The position numbers and the translations under genes were made by a program. The notes below the pieces were generated by a model, which did not search any database, was not told the DNA's origin, and saw only the letters and a program-made list of their open reading frames with translations. A stretch of DNA of 64,000 nt from Piliocolobus tephrosceles (Eukaryota; Chordata; Mammalia; Primates; Cercopithecidae): positions 40,554,035 to 40,618,034 of the forward strand of contig NC_045443.1 in the NCBI RefSeq assembly GCF_002776525.5, given 5' to 3'. Of the stretch, positions 1 through 10,589 are shown in pieces. Positions within the stretch are counted from its first letter, which is position 1; each line of letters opens with the position of its first letter.

Positions 1-639
1 ACTTCTTGAAGGGATCTTCTGCTGGTCACAACTGCTGATGAATAATGGACCCTATGTTTCTACCTCTTTAGGCTATAGATGGCTAAAGGGGTTAATTTTG
101 AACCATGAGTAAGACAAGTAATCAAGGGAAATTTTTAAGAGAGAGAATGAAAAAAAGAACAGAAGCATAGAGAAAAGCAGAGATGACTGAGGAGTATCTA
201 AAATAGAAAGAGTAGTTGTATTTCTCTGTACATCAGGCAATCTGAGGTCACTGAATTTTTCCTGGGCACATTCCTCAAGGATAAGGTTTCAAAGATTATG
301 CCTGTGCAAAAGCAGACCTCTGCTTGCCATTGGACCAGGTTCAAAGCATTTGTTGTCACTGGGGACTAGAATGGGCACATCCAACTAGGTGTCAAGTGCT
401 ACAAGAAGATAGACAAGCTCGCTGGTCAGAAGGAGGGACATACGTCAAAAGTTACTCTTTTCTCTTGTTCTTGATTCCAATCACCTGTGTCCCCTTAAAC
501 ATTGCTTCATCAGAAATGCAGATATGCATCTCCCCACTCAATATTTTCATTCAGCCTAAATATATCACTAAATCTCTCATGTCTTAACTCCCGCAACACT
601 TCATCTTCTTGCAACTAAAAAAACAGATCTTATTTTTTT
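1..639. other. Unassigned non-coding DNA
   Basis: I recognise no gene or repeat here. An 87-codon open frame on the + strand (324-587) has no family resemblance I can name and is within chance expectation. Confidence 0.5.
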
Positions 640-815
640 CTTTCCCTTCTCAGTTAAGCATTTTGAAAGGCTACAGGTGTATCTATATTTTTACACCGCA
701 TTTGTCCCTCTGCCTACTGCAATGTGGCTTCTACCCTCATTCTATCATGTTCCTTTCACCCTACCCTTGATCATCAAATTGCCAAGTACAATATCTTTTA
801 AAACTTAAACAGAAT
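640..815 (+). repeat. L2 LINE remnant, reverse transcriptase part
   Basis: This stretch resembles the inside of the L2 (CR1-clade) LINE ORF in + orientation, as recalled from the family. The sequence 'atcaaattgccaagtacaat' corresponds to a conserved L2 segment just before its 'SAAFDTVDH'-like motif. The element appears to resume at about 1545 after an interruption that contains an Alu. It is very diverged, so the edges are approximate. Confidence 0.45.
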
Positions 816-864
816 ATTCTCCACTGACCCTACCAAGTCTACTCTCTCTTTTCCACTCTGCTGC

Positions 865-1187
865 TTTTTTTTAATTTTTTAATTTTTTATTTTTTGAGAT
901 AGAGTCTCACTGTGTCACCCAGGCTGGAGTGCAGTGGCAGGATCTCAGCTCACTGCAAGCTCCACCTCCCCGGTTCACGCCATTCTGCCTCAGCCTCCCA
1001 AGTAGCTGGGACTACAGGTGCCTGCCACCACACCCGGCTAAATTTTTTTATTATTATGTTTTTATGTTTAGTAGAGATGGGGTTTCACCGTGTTAGCTAG
1101 GATGGTCTCAATCTCCTGACCTTGTGATCTGCCCACCTCAGTTTCCCAAAGTACTGGGATTACAGGCGTGGGCCACCGCGCCTGGCC
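865..1187 (-). mobile_element. Alu SINE (AluY-like), antisense
   Basis: A T-rich tract (865-895) is followed by an antisense Alu: 'cccaggctggagtgcagtgg', 'gggactacagg', and the end 'ccaccgcgcctggcc'. Both monomers are present, so it is full length. 'ctgcaagctcc' and 'gtgttagctaggatgg' fit AluY more than AluS. The open frame 912-1100 lies inside it and is not a gene. Confidence 0.95.
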
Positions 1188-1544
1188 CTCCACCTGCTTC
1201 TTGATCAGAGAAGCTGACCTATATGAACTACATCAATAACTTTTTCCTCTGACATCCTGTTGGGTTTTGTCAATGGGAGACACCATAAGAGGCCAGAGTA
1301 TGGAAGGTATTCACCCAGCTCCCTTCCTGCCATCCTGTGGTTTGGCTGCAACTTTAGTTTTCTATTCATGACCACAATCACCTATGTCAGGAGGTTCTTG
1401 GCTTTCTTCTACAGCTCTCTCTCACTCTTTCTTTGTCTCTCTCTCTCTCTCATTCTCTCCTTAATTACCCCATTTGAGGGGGGCAGCTATTTCCTGGCAG
1501 AACCCTGCCTGATTCCAGTCCTTATCTTGTCTTACAATAACATT
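1188..1544. repeat. Probable ancient interspersed repeat, family not named
   Basis: The stretch, with 'cctgttgggttttgtcaatg' and 'ggcagctatttcctggcaga', looks like a diverged mammalian repeat that I have seen in many loci but cannot name with confidence. It sits between the two halves of an L2 element and is probably part of what interrupts it. It contains a pure (TC)8 run at 1436-1451. Confidence 0.35.
1436..1451. repeat. (TC)n microsatellite
   Basis: About eight perfect TC units within a longer pyrimidine-rich stretch (1410-1460). Confidence 0.8.
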
Positions 1545-2755
1545 TAATACTGTTAAACATCTCCCTCTTACTATTCTTCAATTTCTCAAATTCTTCACTT
1601 TTTGATTGACCATTCTTATCTACTTTATCAGTTCCTCTTTCTCTGTCACTTTTTTTTATACTGATGTTTTCCAGAATCTGGGTCATATTTTCTTCAAGTT
1701 TTCATTAGGGTATCGCAATCTAGTCCCCTAGCTTTAATGTTCACCAAAAGCATAATTCTGGGGATCTAGTAGGTACTCAACAAACATTTGCTATACAAGT
1801 GAGTGAATATGTATGCTTATGACTACCAAAGCTTAATCTCTACCACATGTCTTTCTTGATCTGCCTATATGTATTTCTTTCTTTCTACTAAACAGCTCTA
1901 CTTGAATGCCTCACAAGCATCTTAAACTCAATGTGTTCAAAACTGGATGAATTATCTTTATCCCCAAATCTTTGTTCTTGTATTCTTATATTATTTAATA
2001 CCAACTCTATCCACCCAGTACACACTTCAGAAATCTAGGAGTCATACTAAACAACCACCTAATTCCACATGTTGCTCACTAAATCTTGTCAAGTCTATTG
2101 TGTGCATTTCTCTGTTTTCCATACCTTGCTCTCCATTTTGCTACTCTTGTCATTAAGGCACTCTTGGTCTCTCATCTGACTAGTAGAATGTATTCTTACC
2201 TGGGCTCTGTGGCTCTTTATTCCTTCCTAAGGTACTCTTAAAATAGCCTTCAGGGTAATCTTTATAAATCACTTCTCTACTTAAAATAATTTAATGGATC
2301 TCATTTGCATGACATTCTTGATAGGCTCCCTAGCTAACTTTCAAACTTTTCATCTTTTACTCGCAACATGTACTTCATACTAAAATTCTGACATTACTGA
2401 GAATAAACCATACTATTTCCTCTGGTAGAATTTGCTTTCCAACTTAATTTTTCAAGCTTCTTTACATCATCCAAGACTTAACCTAAAAGTGATCTCCTCA
2501 CTGATGCCTTTTCTTATTTTTTAACTTTCCCACCATTCTATTCTTAGATGGTACTTTGTAAATATTTAAATTATACTTCTAAATGAATTGCATTGTAATT
2601 AGTTACTTACTTATCTGCCTCATCCAAGAGACTATAAAACCCTTGAGGATATATGTATCTTATCTTTACTTAGTTTGGTACCTTGAATGCCTAGCACCAT
2701 GTCTGGTGTATAAGTGGAATTCAGTAAATAATTATTAGATGTGTTCATCTTTTAA
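1545..2755 (+). repeat. L2 LINE remnant, 3' part
   Basis: This follows the L2 order on the + strand. 'acatttaatactgttaaaca' at 1550 corresponds to the 'AFDTVD' reverse transcriptase motif. 'cttaaactcaatgtgttcaa' (about 1923) and 'gatctcctcactgatgcc' (about 2492) come next. The end resembles the L2 3' tail: 'cctagcaccatgtctggtg' and 'cagtaaataattattagatg'. It is heavily diverged with no usable frame. A second 3'-tail-like motif ('ggtactcaacaaacatttgc', 1771) suggests more than one L2 fragment. Confidence 0.6.
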
Positions 2756-2790
2756 TTCTTGTTATTGTTATTCAGGATTACCTTACACAT

Positions 2791-3213
2791 TGTGTTATGA
2801 GCTAAATTGTGTACTCCTACCCCAAATTTATAGACTGAAGTTTGATTCTCCAGCACCTCAAATGTGAAATTATTTGGAAATTGAGTCTTTACAAAAATAA
2901 TCAAGTTAAAATGGAGTTGTCGGGGTATGACCTAATCCAATGTGACTGGTGTCCTCATAAAAAGAGAAAATTTGGGCACAGACAGGCATGCATAGAGGGA
3001 AGAGGATGTGAAGAAATATAGAAATAAGACAGTTATCTACAAGCCAAAGAGAGAGGTTGGGAATAAATCCTTCCCTCACAGCCCTCATAAGGAACCAAAC
3101 CTGCGAACATCTTGATTTTGGACTTCTAGTCTCTAAAACTATAAGACAACACATTTCTTTTGTTTAAGTCACACAGAAATACTTTGTGGTACTTTGTATG
3201 GCAGCCCTAGCAA
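2791..3213 (+). mobile_element. Solo LTR, MaLR (MLT1-like)
   Basis: It starts with 'tgtgttatgagctaaattgtg' and ends with 'ggtactttgtatggcagccc', followed by 'tagcaaa'. This matches the typical start and end of mammalian MaLR LTRs of the MLT1 group as I recall them, with the internal 'ggtgtcctcataaaaagaga' and 'cttccctcacagccctcata'. There is no internal retroviral sequence next to it, so it is a solo LTR. The subfamily was not determined. Confidence 0.65.
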
Positions 3214-3236
3214 AAAAAAAAAAAAAAAAAAAAAAA
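3212..3236. repeat. (A)25 homopolymer
   Basis: An uninterrupted run of 25 A directly after the LTR end. It has probably expanded from the A-rich 'gcaaac' end of the LTR. Confidence 0.85.
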
Positions 3237-3650
3237 GCACATTGCTATTTAGCAATAATTTTTTACATTAAAATAGATTTGTCATTTTTATTAAATCTTT
3301 ACTTAAATCACTCACCTGGACTCTGGGCAACTTGCAGTAGACCTAGTGTTGGCAATATTTTACCATTAAATTTCTTTCTCCTAATATCTTTCCAGTTTAG
3401 TGAGTCAAAATACAACTACCAATGTACTTTGTCATAATCCATTAATATTTTCAGTGGATTTTGAAAATATCTCATTAAATTAAAAATCACAATTATGCTA
3501 CTTGGGGTTTATTTTGCATTTTCTCTGGCTCTACTAATTTGTTGCTTTGTTTTGTTTTTTTACCACATATTACTTTCCTCTTAAATATTTCCTTTCCACT
3601 TAAGTTAGCCAATTAATGACCCCATACACTTTTTCTGTCTGAATTGTTAA
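3237..3650. other. Unassigned AT-rich DNA
   Basis: No repeat family or gene is recognisable. Confidence 0.5.
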
Positions 3651-3654
3651 ACCT

Positions 3655-3790
3655 TATCATTTATTCATTTCTCAGACATTGATTGAGAACCTATAGAGTT
3701 TGACAAATTGTCCTAAGTACTGAGGGTGGTAAAGAATGGGGCCATCAAATAGTCTCTGATCACAAGAGGCATGTAATCTAGAATAAAGGA
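3655..3790 (-). repeat. L2 3' end, antisense
   Basis: 'tttctcagacattgattgag' followed by 'aacctatagagtttgaca' and 'catgtaatctagaataaa' is the reverse complement of the L2 3' tail (…aatgtaagctcc…, …gctcaataaatatttg…). Diverged. Confidence 0.55.
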
Positions 3791-3864
3791 TAAAATGAGT
3801 ATATATCTTGAAATTATGACACACATGTCCAAAGATGTTTGTCACCAAATACCTGCATGTTATT

Positions 3865-3975
3865 TATCAGTGACCTCATAGCTAAAATGGGGGGAATAAT
3901 ATAAGCATCATGGGATATTTTGGCAACTAAATGAAATAATGTATCACAGAGAGTAGCACTGAGGACTGGGGGATG
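3865..3975 (+). repeat. MIR SINE fragment
   Basis: 'cctcatagctaaaatggggg' then 'aaatgaaataatgtatcaca' matches the 3' half of MIR (cctcatctgtaaaatgggg… attaaatgagttaatac…). Confidence 0.6.
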
Positions 3976-4209
3976 TAGGCTCTGTGTGTTTGTTTAGCCT
4001 TTCTTCCCTGCTCTATGATTCATGTTCACACACCAGCCTTGCAATACTCATAATTCAAAATGATGCCTCAGCAAAATATTACATGCCATGGACTGCTTCA
4101 AAATCCTCAGATGACAGGGCTTATCCTATACAGATGGATACCATTTAAGCAGTTATCAGAGAAACGGCAAATCACATCTGCTTGAATTAGAACACACTGG
4201 GTAAAAAAA

Positions 4210-5091
4210 ATTAATAGTCTGTGCTCTCTAAATAGAACAACAAAGCCTGGATGACAGCATATCTGTTTATAGCATGATTTACTGAATATTTTAAGCTCAC
4301 TGTTGAGAAGTCCTCAGAAAAAAATTCCGTTCAAAATAGTACTGCTCATTGACAAATGCACCCAGTTACATAAGAGCTCTGATGCAGACATACAAGAAGA
4401 TGAATGCTGTTTTCATGCCTGCTAACACAACACTCATTCTGCAGCCCGTGGATCAATGAATCATTTTGACTTTCAAGTCTTATTATTCCAGAAATACATT
4501 TTTTAAAGGCTATAGGTGCCATAGGTAGTGATTCCTCTGAAGGATCTAGCAAAGTCAATTGAACTTGCTGGAAAGGATTCACCATTCTAGATGTCATTAA
4601 AAACATTTGTGATCCATGGGGGAGGTCAAAATATCAACATTAACAGAAATTTGAAAGCAGTTTATTCCAACCTTCATGAATGACTTTGAGGGATTCAAGA
4701 CATCAGTGAAAAAAGTAACACATCAGTGGAAAAAGTAACTGTATATGTGGTAGAAATAGTAACAGAACTAGAATTGGAAGTGGAGCCTGAGGAGGTAACC
4801 AAATTGCTGCAATCTCACAATAAAACTTTAACAGATGAAGACTTGCTTCTTATACATGAGCAAAGAAAGTGGTTTCTTGAGATGGAATCTACTCCTGGTG
4901 AAGATTCTGTGAACACTATTTAAATGACAACAAAGGATTTAGAATATTACATAAAACTGATAAAGCAGCGGCAAAGTTTGGGAGGATTGACTCAAATTCT
5001 GAACGTTCTACTGTGGGTAAAATGCCATCAAACAGCATCACATGCTACAGAGAAATCTTCTGTAGCAAACTTCATCATTGTCTTATTTTAA
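4210..5091 (+). mobile_element. Tigger1 DNA transposon, 5' segment
   Basis: This is a Tc1/mariner-type, pogo-like Tigger1 transposon. The sequence follows the 3' half of its transposase gene. 'ctgctcattgac' at 4342-4353 is the catalytic 'LLID' region, followed by a one-base insertion that breaks the frame. 'ttcatgcctgctaacacaac' and 'cttgagatggaatctactcc' follow. The 5' terminal inverted repeat is missing, so the copy is truncated on the left. The rest of the element continues at 7454, after an L1 insertion. Many frameshifts and stops; not mobile. Confidence 0.9.
4726..4923 (+). pseudogene. Tigger1 transposase C-terminal relic
   Basis: An open stretch of about 65 codons that reads like the C-terminal part of Tigger1 transposase. 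It includes 'ELELEVEPEEVTKLLQSH' and 'RKWFLEMESTPGED'. It has no start of its own and no DDE core; the catalytic part lies upstream (4342 onward), out of frame. Intact Tigger transposases are several hundred residues long, so this is only a fragment of a dead element. Confidence 0.85.
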
Positions 5092-5107
5092 GAAATCGCC
5101 CCAGTCA
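5092..5107. repeat. Target-site duplication, left copy (L1 in Tigger1)
   Basis: 'gaaatcgccccagtca' here matches 'gacattgccctagtca' at 7454-7469 in 13 of 16 positions. The two copies bracket the L1. Confidence 0.75.
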
Positions 5108-7112
5108 ATGCAAGGCTGGTTCAACATACACAAATCAGTAAACGTAATCCATTATATAAACAGAACAAAAGACAAAAACCACATGATTATCTCAATAGAT
5201 GCAGAAAAGGCCTTTGACAAAATTCAACAGCCTTTCATGCTAAAAACTCTCAACAAATTCAATATTGATGGGACGTATTTCAAAATAATAAGAGCTATTT
5301 ATGACAAACCCACAGCCAATATCATACTGAACAGGCAAAAACTGGAAGCATTCCCTTTGAAAATTGGCACAAGACAGGGATGCCCTCCCTCACCACTCCT
5401 ATTCAACGTAGTGATGGAAGTTGCGGCCAGGGCAATCAGGCAGGAGAAAGAAATAAAAAGTATTCAGTTAGGAAAAGAGGAAGTCAAATTGTCCCTGTTT
5501 GCAGATGACATGATTGTTTATTTAGAAAGCCCCATTGTCTCAGCCCAAAATCTCCTTAAGCTGATAAGCAACTTCAGCAAAGTCTCAGGATACAAAATCA
5601 ATGTGCAAAAATCACAAGCATTCTTATATGCAAATAACAGACAGAGAGCCAAATCATGAGTGAACTCCCATTCACAATTGCTTCAAAGAGAATAAAATAT
5701 CTAGGAATCCAGCTTACAAGGGATATGAAGGATCTTTTCAAGGAGAACTACAAACCACTGCTCAACGAACTAAAGGAGGACACAAACAAATGGAAGAACA
5801 TTCCATGCTCATGGATAGGAAGAATCAATATTATGAAAATGGCCATACTGCCCAAGGTAATTTATAGATTCAATGCCATCCCCATGAAGCTACCAATGAC
5901 TTTCTTCACAGAATTGGAAAAATCTACTTTAAAATTCATATGGAACCAAAAAAGAGCCCACATTGCCAAGACAATCCTAGCCAAAGAACAAAGCTGGAGG
6001 CATCACGTGACCTGACTTCAAACTATATTACAAGGCTACAGTAACTAAAATAGCATGGTACTGGTACTGGTACCAAAACAGATATATAGACCAATGGAAC
6101 AGAACAGAGCCTCAGAAATAATACCACACATCTACAACCTGATCTTTGACAAACCTGACAAAAACAAGAAATGGGGGAAGGATTCCCTGTTTAATAAATG
6201 GTGCTGGGAAAACTGGCTAGCCATATGTGGAAAGCTGAAACTGAATCCCTCCTTACACCTTATATAAAAATTAATTCAAGATGGATTAAAGACTTAAATG
6301 TTAGACCTAAAACCATAAAAACCCTAAAAGAAAACCTAGGCAATACCATTCAGGACATAGGCATGGGCAAGGACTTCATGTCTAAAACACCAAAAGCAAT
6401 GGCAACAAAAGCCAAAATTGACAAATGGGATCTAATTAAACTAAAGAGCTTCTGCATAGCAAAGGAAACTACCATCAGAGTGAAGAGACAACCTACAGAA
6501 TGGGAGAAAATTCTTGCAATCTACTCATCTGACAAAAGACTAATATCTAGAACCTACAAAGAACTCAAACAAATTTACAAGAAAAAAATAAACAACCCCA
6601 TCAAAAAGTGGGCGAAGGATATGAACAGACACTTCTCAAAGGAAGACATTTATGCAACCAACAGACACATGAAAAAATGTTCATCATCACTGGCCATCAG
6701 AGAAATGCAAATCAAAACCACAATGAGATATCATCTCACACCAGTTAGAATGGTGATCATTAAAAAGTCAGGAAACAACAGGTGCTGGAGAGGATGTGGA
6801 GAAATAGGAACACTTTTACACTGTTGGTGGGACTGTAAACTAGTTCAACCATTGTTGAAGACAGTGTTGAGATCCCTCAAGGATCTAGCAATAGAAATAC
6901 CATTTGACCTAGCCATCCCATTACTGGGTATATACCCAAAGGATTATAAATCATGCTGCTATAAAGACACATGCATACGTATGTTTATTGAGGCACTATT
7001 CACAGTAACAAAGACTTGGAGCCAACCCAAATGTCCATCAATGATAGACTGGATTAAGAAAATGGTTCACATATACACCATGGAATACTATGCAGCAATA
7101 AAAAAAGGATGA
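5108..7112 (+). pseudogene. L1 ORF2 relic: reverse transcriptase and C-terminal domain
   Basis: ORF2 normally encodes an endonuclease, a reverse transcriptase and a cysteine-rich end; this copy lacks the endonuclease. The frame runs open from the L1 start to 5659 and contains the catalytic FADDM motif at 5498-5512. A small deletion near 5640 shifts the frame. A second open piece runs 5656-6015, and a third, 6198-7112 (304 codons), covers the C-terminal part with 'CWRGCGEIGTLLHCWWDC', the L1 zinc-knuckle-like region. It ends early at 7112, where an A-run shifts the frame. At least three frame breaks, so no functional protein. Confidence 0.9.
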
Positions 7113-7453
7113 GTTCATGTCCTTTGTAGGGACACAGATGAAGCTGTAAACCATCATTCTCAGCAAACTATTGCAAGGACACAAAACCAAACACCGCATG
7201 TTCTCACTCACAGGTGGGAATTGAACAATGAGAAAACTTGGACACAGGAAGTGGAACATCACACACCAGGGCCTATCATGGAGTGGAGGCAGGAGAGGAG
7301 GGATAGCATTAGGAGATAAACTTAATGTAAATGATGAGTTAATGGGTGCAGCACACCAATATGGTACATGTATACATATGTAACAAACCTGCACGTTGTG
7401 AACATGTACCCTAGAACTTAAAGTATAATTTTTTTAAAAAAAGGAAAAAAGAA
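5108..7453 (+). mobile_element. 5'-truncated L1 LINE (primate L1PA-like)
   Basis: It begins inside ORF2 ('caaggctggttcaac') and runs through the reverse transcriptase, the C-terminal zinc knuckle, the 3' UTR ('gcacaccaatatggtacatg', 'tgtaacaaacctgcacg', 'gaacttaaagtataat') and an A-rich tail. It is flanked by a decayed 16-bp duplication and sits inside Tigger1. Its similarity to primate L1 ORF2 is high, which places it in the L1PA group or a close neighbour. The duplication has diverged, so it is not a very recent insertion. Several frame breaks make it inactive. Confidence 0.95.
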
Positions 7454-7769
7454 GACATTGCCCTAGTCACACCAGCCTTCGGCAACCATCACCTGATAGC
7501 AGCCATCAACATCAAGGCAAGACCCACCAAAGATTACAACCTGCTGAAGACTCCGAAGATTGTCAGCATTTTTTAGCAATAAAATATTTTTAACTAAGGT
7601 ATATAAATGTTTTGACATGTTATTGCATACTTCATAGAATACAGTATAGTATAAACATGACTATTATAAGTACTGGGAAACCAAAAAATTTGTGTGACTG
7701 GCTTATTGTGATATTCACTTTATTGCGGTGGTTTGGAACCAAACTTACAATATGCCTGAAGTATGCCTG
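7454..7769 (+). mobile_element. Tigger1 DNA transposon, 3' segment
   Basis: The Tigger1 copy resumes with 'gacattgccctagtca', which repeats the left flank of the L1. It continues with 'ccatcaacatcaaggcaaga', 'tttttagcaataaaatattt' and the 3' terminal inverted repeat 'cactttattgcggtggtttg … gtatgcctg', which ends at 7769. The next two bases, 'ta' (7770-7771), fit the TA target site of Tc1/mariner elements. Confidence 0.92.
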
Positions 7770-7771
7770 TA

Positions 7772-10573
7772 TATATCTTTACATATTTAAATAACTTTTC
7801 TGGGAGAGAGATTAAGCTTCTGCAAGTTCCCAGAAGGTTTAACAACAATTGATCTCTGGGAACATGATTTCTGTAGGCAGATTGTGGCTTGATAGAATGC
7901 GATGTCAAGATATGACAAGTAGCACTGGATAAGAAATTGGCTGTCTTATGAGGTGCCCGGCTTTCTGAAAGGAGAGTTTTCTAACAAAAAATGCCAAAGT
8001 GTGAAGATTATGTTATTAGATATGATCTTGCATTGAAAGATGGTTAGATTAGAAACTGCTAAAATCTTTCCAATCTCAAATTCTATGTTCAGGTTTAATA
8101 GTATTATATTTTTAGAAATATGTTTTACTTTTAAGCCAAAATTAATAAATTAAGTCAAAGACTTCCAGGAGTAAAATACATATTTTATAAGTTCCATTTA
8201 ATTTTAGTGATATATTTAAGCAGAATGAAGTATAAATTAGTTTTTTTAAGGATATCTGGTTTCTAAAATGTATGTTTCGTATTTTTTTAAAAATCACTTC
8301 TGATTCCTTAAAGAATGAAAAATATTAATGACTGAGGTTTGTTCAACGGATTTGGAGGAAATCCACTCATGATTCATTTAAATCAATTTGGAGGAGGTTG
8401 ACTAATGTTTTCATACTTTCTGTCTAGACTAGAAGCTTAAAAAAGCACACCTGTGACTCTCCGAGACTCTGATAAATCATGTCTGTTAACACAAAAGTAT
8501 GAAAAACAAAAACTTTATCACCCACAATACCCACAAGTGTGAATCTGGAGCCTGGGGATGCTGAGAGTCGTCATTGTGTTAGGAGCCCAAGTGCTATTTA
8601 CACATGGCTCCAATAGATCTTCCAAAGAGCTTTTTGCCCTTGTGTTAGTGCAGAATGTATATTCCAGGAGCAGGGTCGAGGAGGGATAATTGTGGGAATG
8701 AAAAAAGTATGAACCATCTGTTAGTGTCCGCTTCATAAAGTCTCACCACTCTTCTTCATAAATCATTTCCAGGGGCCCTGATTCTTTTTCTTCTTTTCTG
8801 CCCCTCCACTGGTACTTGAGGTTCTGTCACTCTCCTAGCTTAACATTTGAAAAAGACTGTTGTTAAAGCAGTAATACTGACTTTATTCACTATGCTTTAA
8901 GCTAAAATGCAATACAGCTCTTTTAAATGATCTCATTGGGCCAATATAGCCCTTTATTGGAAAACTTTCTGTTCCATGTTTGCCAAAATACAGAAATTAA
9001 TAAAATAATCCTTTAAGTAATTACAAATTTTGGTAGTCATCTTTAAATTTTGGTTTTTAGCAGTTAAAAGATTCTATCAAAGAAATTGTATTGGCTTTCC
9101 CAAGTTGATAACACAAAAGCGAAGCATCCCTGTTTAAAATAGCCGTAAAAAGCCTGAATCCTACCCACTTCACCTCCCCAGAGACCTGCCTTTAAATCAC
9201 CCATTAGTTCCAAAGACAACTCTGTGACTAATAGAGGAGAAAGACATGTAAGTAATACAATACAAAGCAGAAATCAAGAATATAGATAAAGGAAATATTA
9301 AGTTCTATTAGGGTATTTAGATAGACATCACAGAAGAATTGGCATTTGCATTGTACATTGAAAAATCAGCAGTGTTTTGACAAAAAATATAGAAGGAAAA
9401 GAGGGGAATAGTGTAAATGAAGAAAAAGCTGGAACAAAATTCACTTAAGCTTGAAAGTAGAAGTAGAACAAGTCACAAAAAGTAGACCCTTAGTCTTTAT
9501 TTCCTAAAAGGTCATTATTTATCCTTCATTCTAGAGTGATTGGCTACGAATGATGTCGCACTGCACAGAGTCACAGAGTAGGTTCACAGGCTGTAGAGAA
9601 GGCATTATCTCTGCTCTAAATAAGCTTGGTGGCCAAACAGGAAGACGAGACAAGTATATTATATGTAAGCAATGTCAATATAAATGCACAAGACTTTCTT
9701 ACTGAATTGTAAATCATTCAACAGTAAAGTTATATCCCTAATTTGCTTTGATAACTTCTTTTTTAAGCATTCCTATTGTTGCAGTCACTGAAATTTCCCC
9801 ACGTTAAGATCAAAGAGAATAAAAAATATTACCAGATCACAAACCATTCTGGAGTTTTTTGCCTATACTAGAAAATAAAGGAGTTGGATAAGAAGGTCAT
9901 GAATATCCTTTCAAGTTATAACATGTTTTGATTGTATTTGCATAAATGTAGTCAGCACATAAGCTCTCTTTCTTTTCCTCTCCTTTCTTCCCTCCTCCTT
10001 GTTCTCTCTCTCTCTCTTTCTCATACATATACAATAAAAATATATACATTTTTAACAACAAAAAATTACTTAATCCTCAGGTCAGACTGACATTTTAATA
10101 CACAGGCATTTTATCTCTAAGTGAATATTCTTATAGTACATTTGCATATGTAATCTACTAATAAATATAAAAATATATGACATGAACATGTGTGTGTTAT
10201 CATTGTACATATATGCTGAGGTTATGAAGAGTTGATAACATAAAATGATTAATGCCAAATGTGGGTTGGTACCACTCTTCAACTTGGAAAGTGTACCAGA
10301 GAGTGCTCAGAGAGAGTTCCAATATGTTCCTTATTTTGGTAGCATTTCTAAGGCTCATCAGAACTGTCCTTGCCTCCTGGCTCTAAGTTCAGAGCAGCAG
10401 TTAGGTCAAGTCTAGGGACTTCATGCTAATGGACACTGATCACTCCTTAACACTTCCTCAGTCCTCATAGAAGTATGAGATCAATTCTTACCTCCCTTGA
10501 AGAAGTTCATCTGTGATGATCCTGAATCCAGACTCTTTGAAGGCTCTGTGGGACTTTCAAGACTGATTTCAGG
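7772..10573. other. Unassigned AT-rich DNA
   Basis: I see no gene. Open frames at 8518-8736 and 10082-10282 (both minus) are short and without recognisable similarity. A pyrimidine-rich tract with (TC)n lies at 9970-10022. Confidence 0.5.
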
Positions 10574-10589
10574 GAAGCTGAGGACTTTT
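10574..10589. repeat. Target-site duplication, left copy
   Basis: 'gaagctgaggactttt' is repeated without mismatch at 12040-12055, on the other side of an antisense L1. Confidence 0.9.

Noticed and set aside
324..587. 87-codon + strand frame at the window start
   Set aside because: No recognised similarity, no splice or promoter signal, and length within chance expectation.
6198..7112. 304-codon open frame as a possible gene
   Set aside because: It is the C-terminal part of L1 ORF2, with frame breaks upstream and no own start context.
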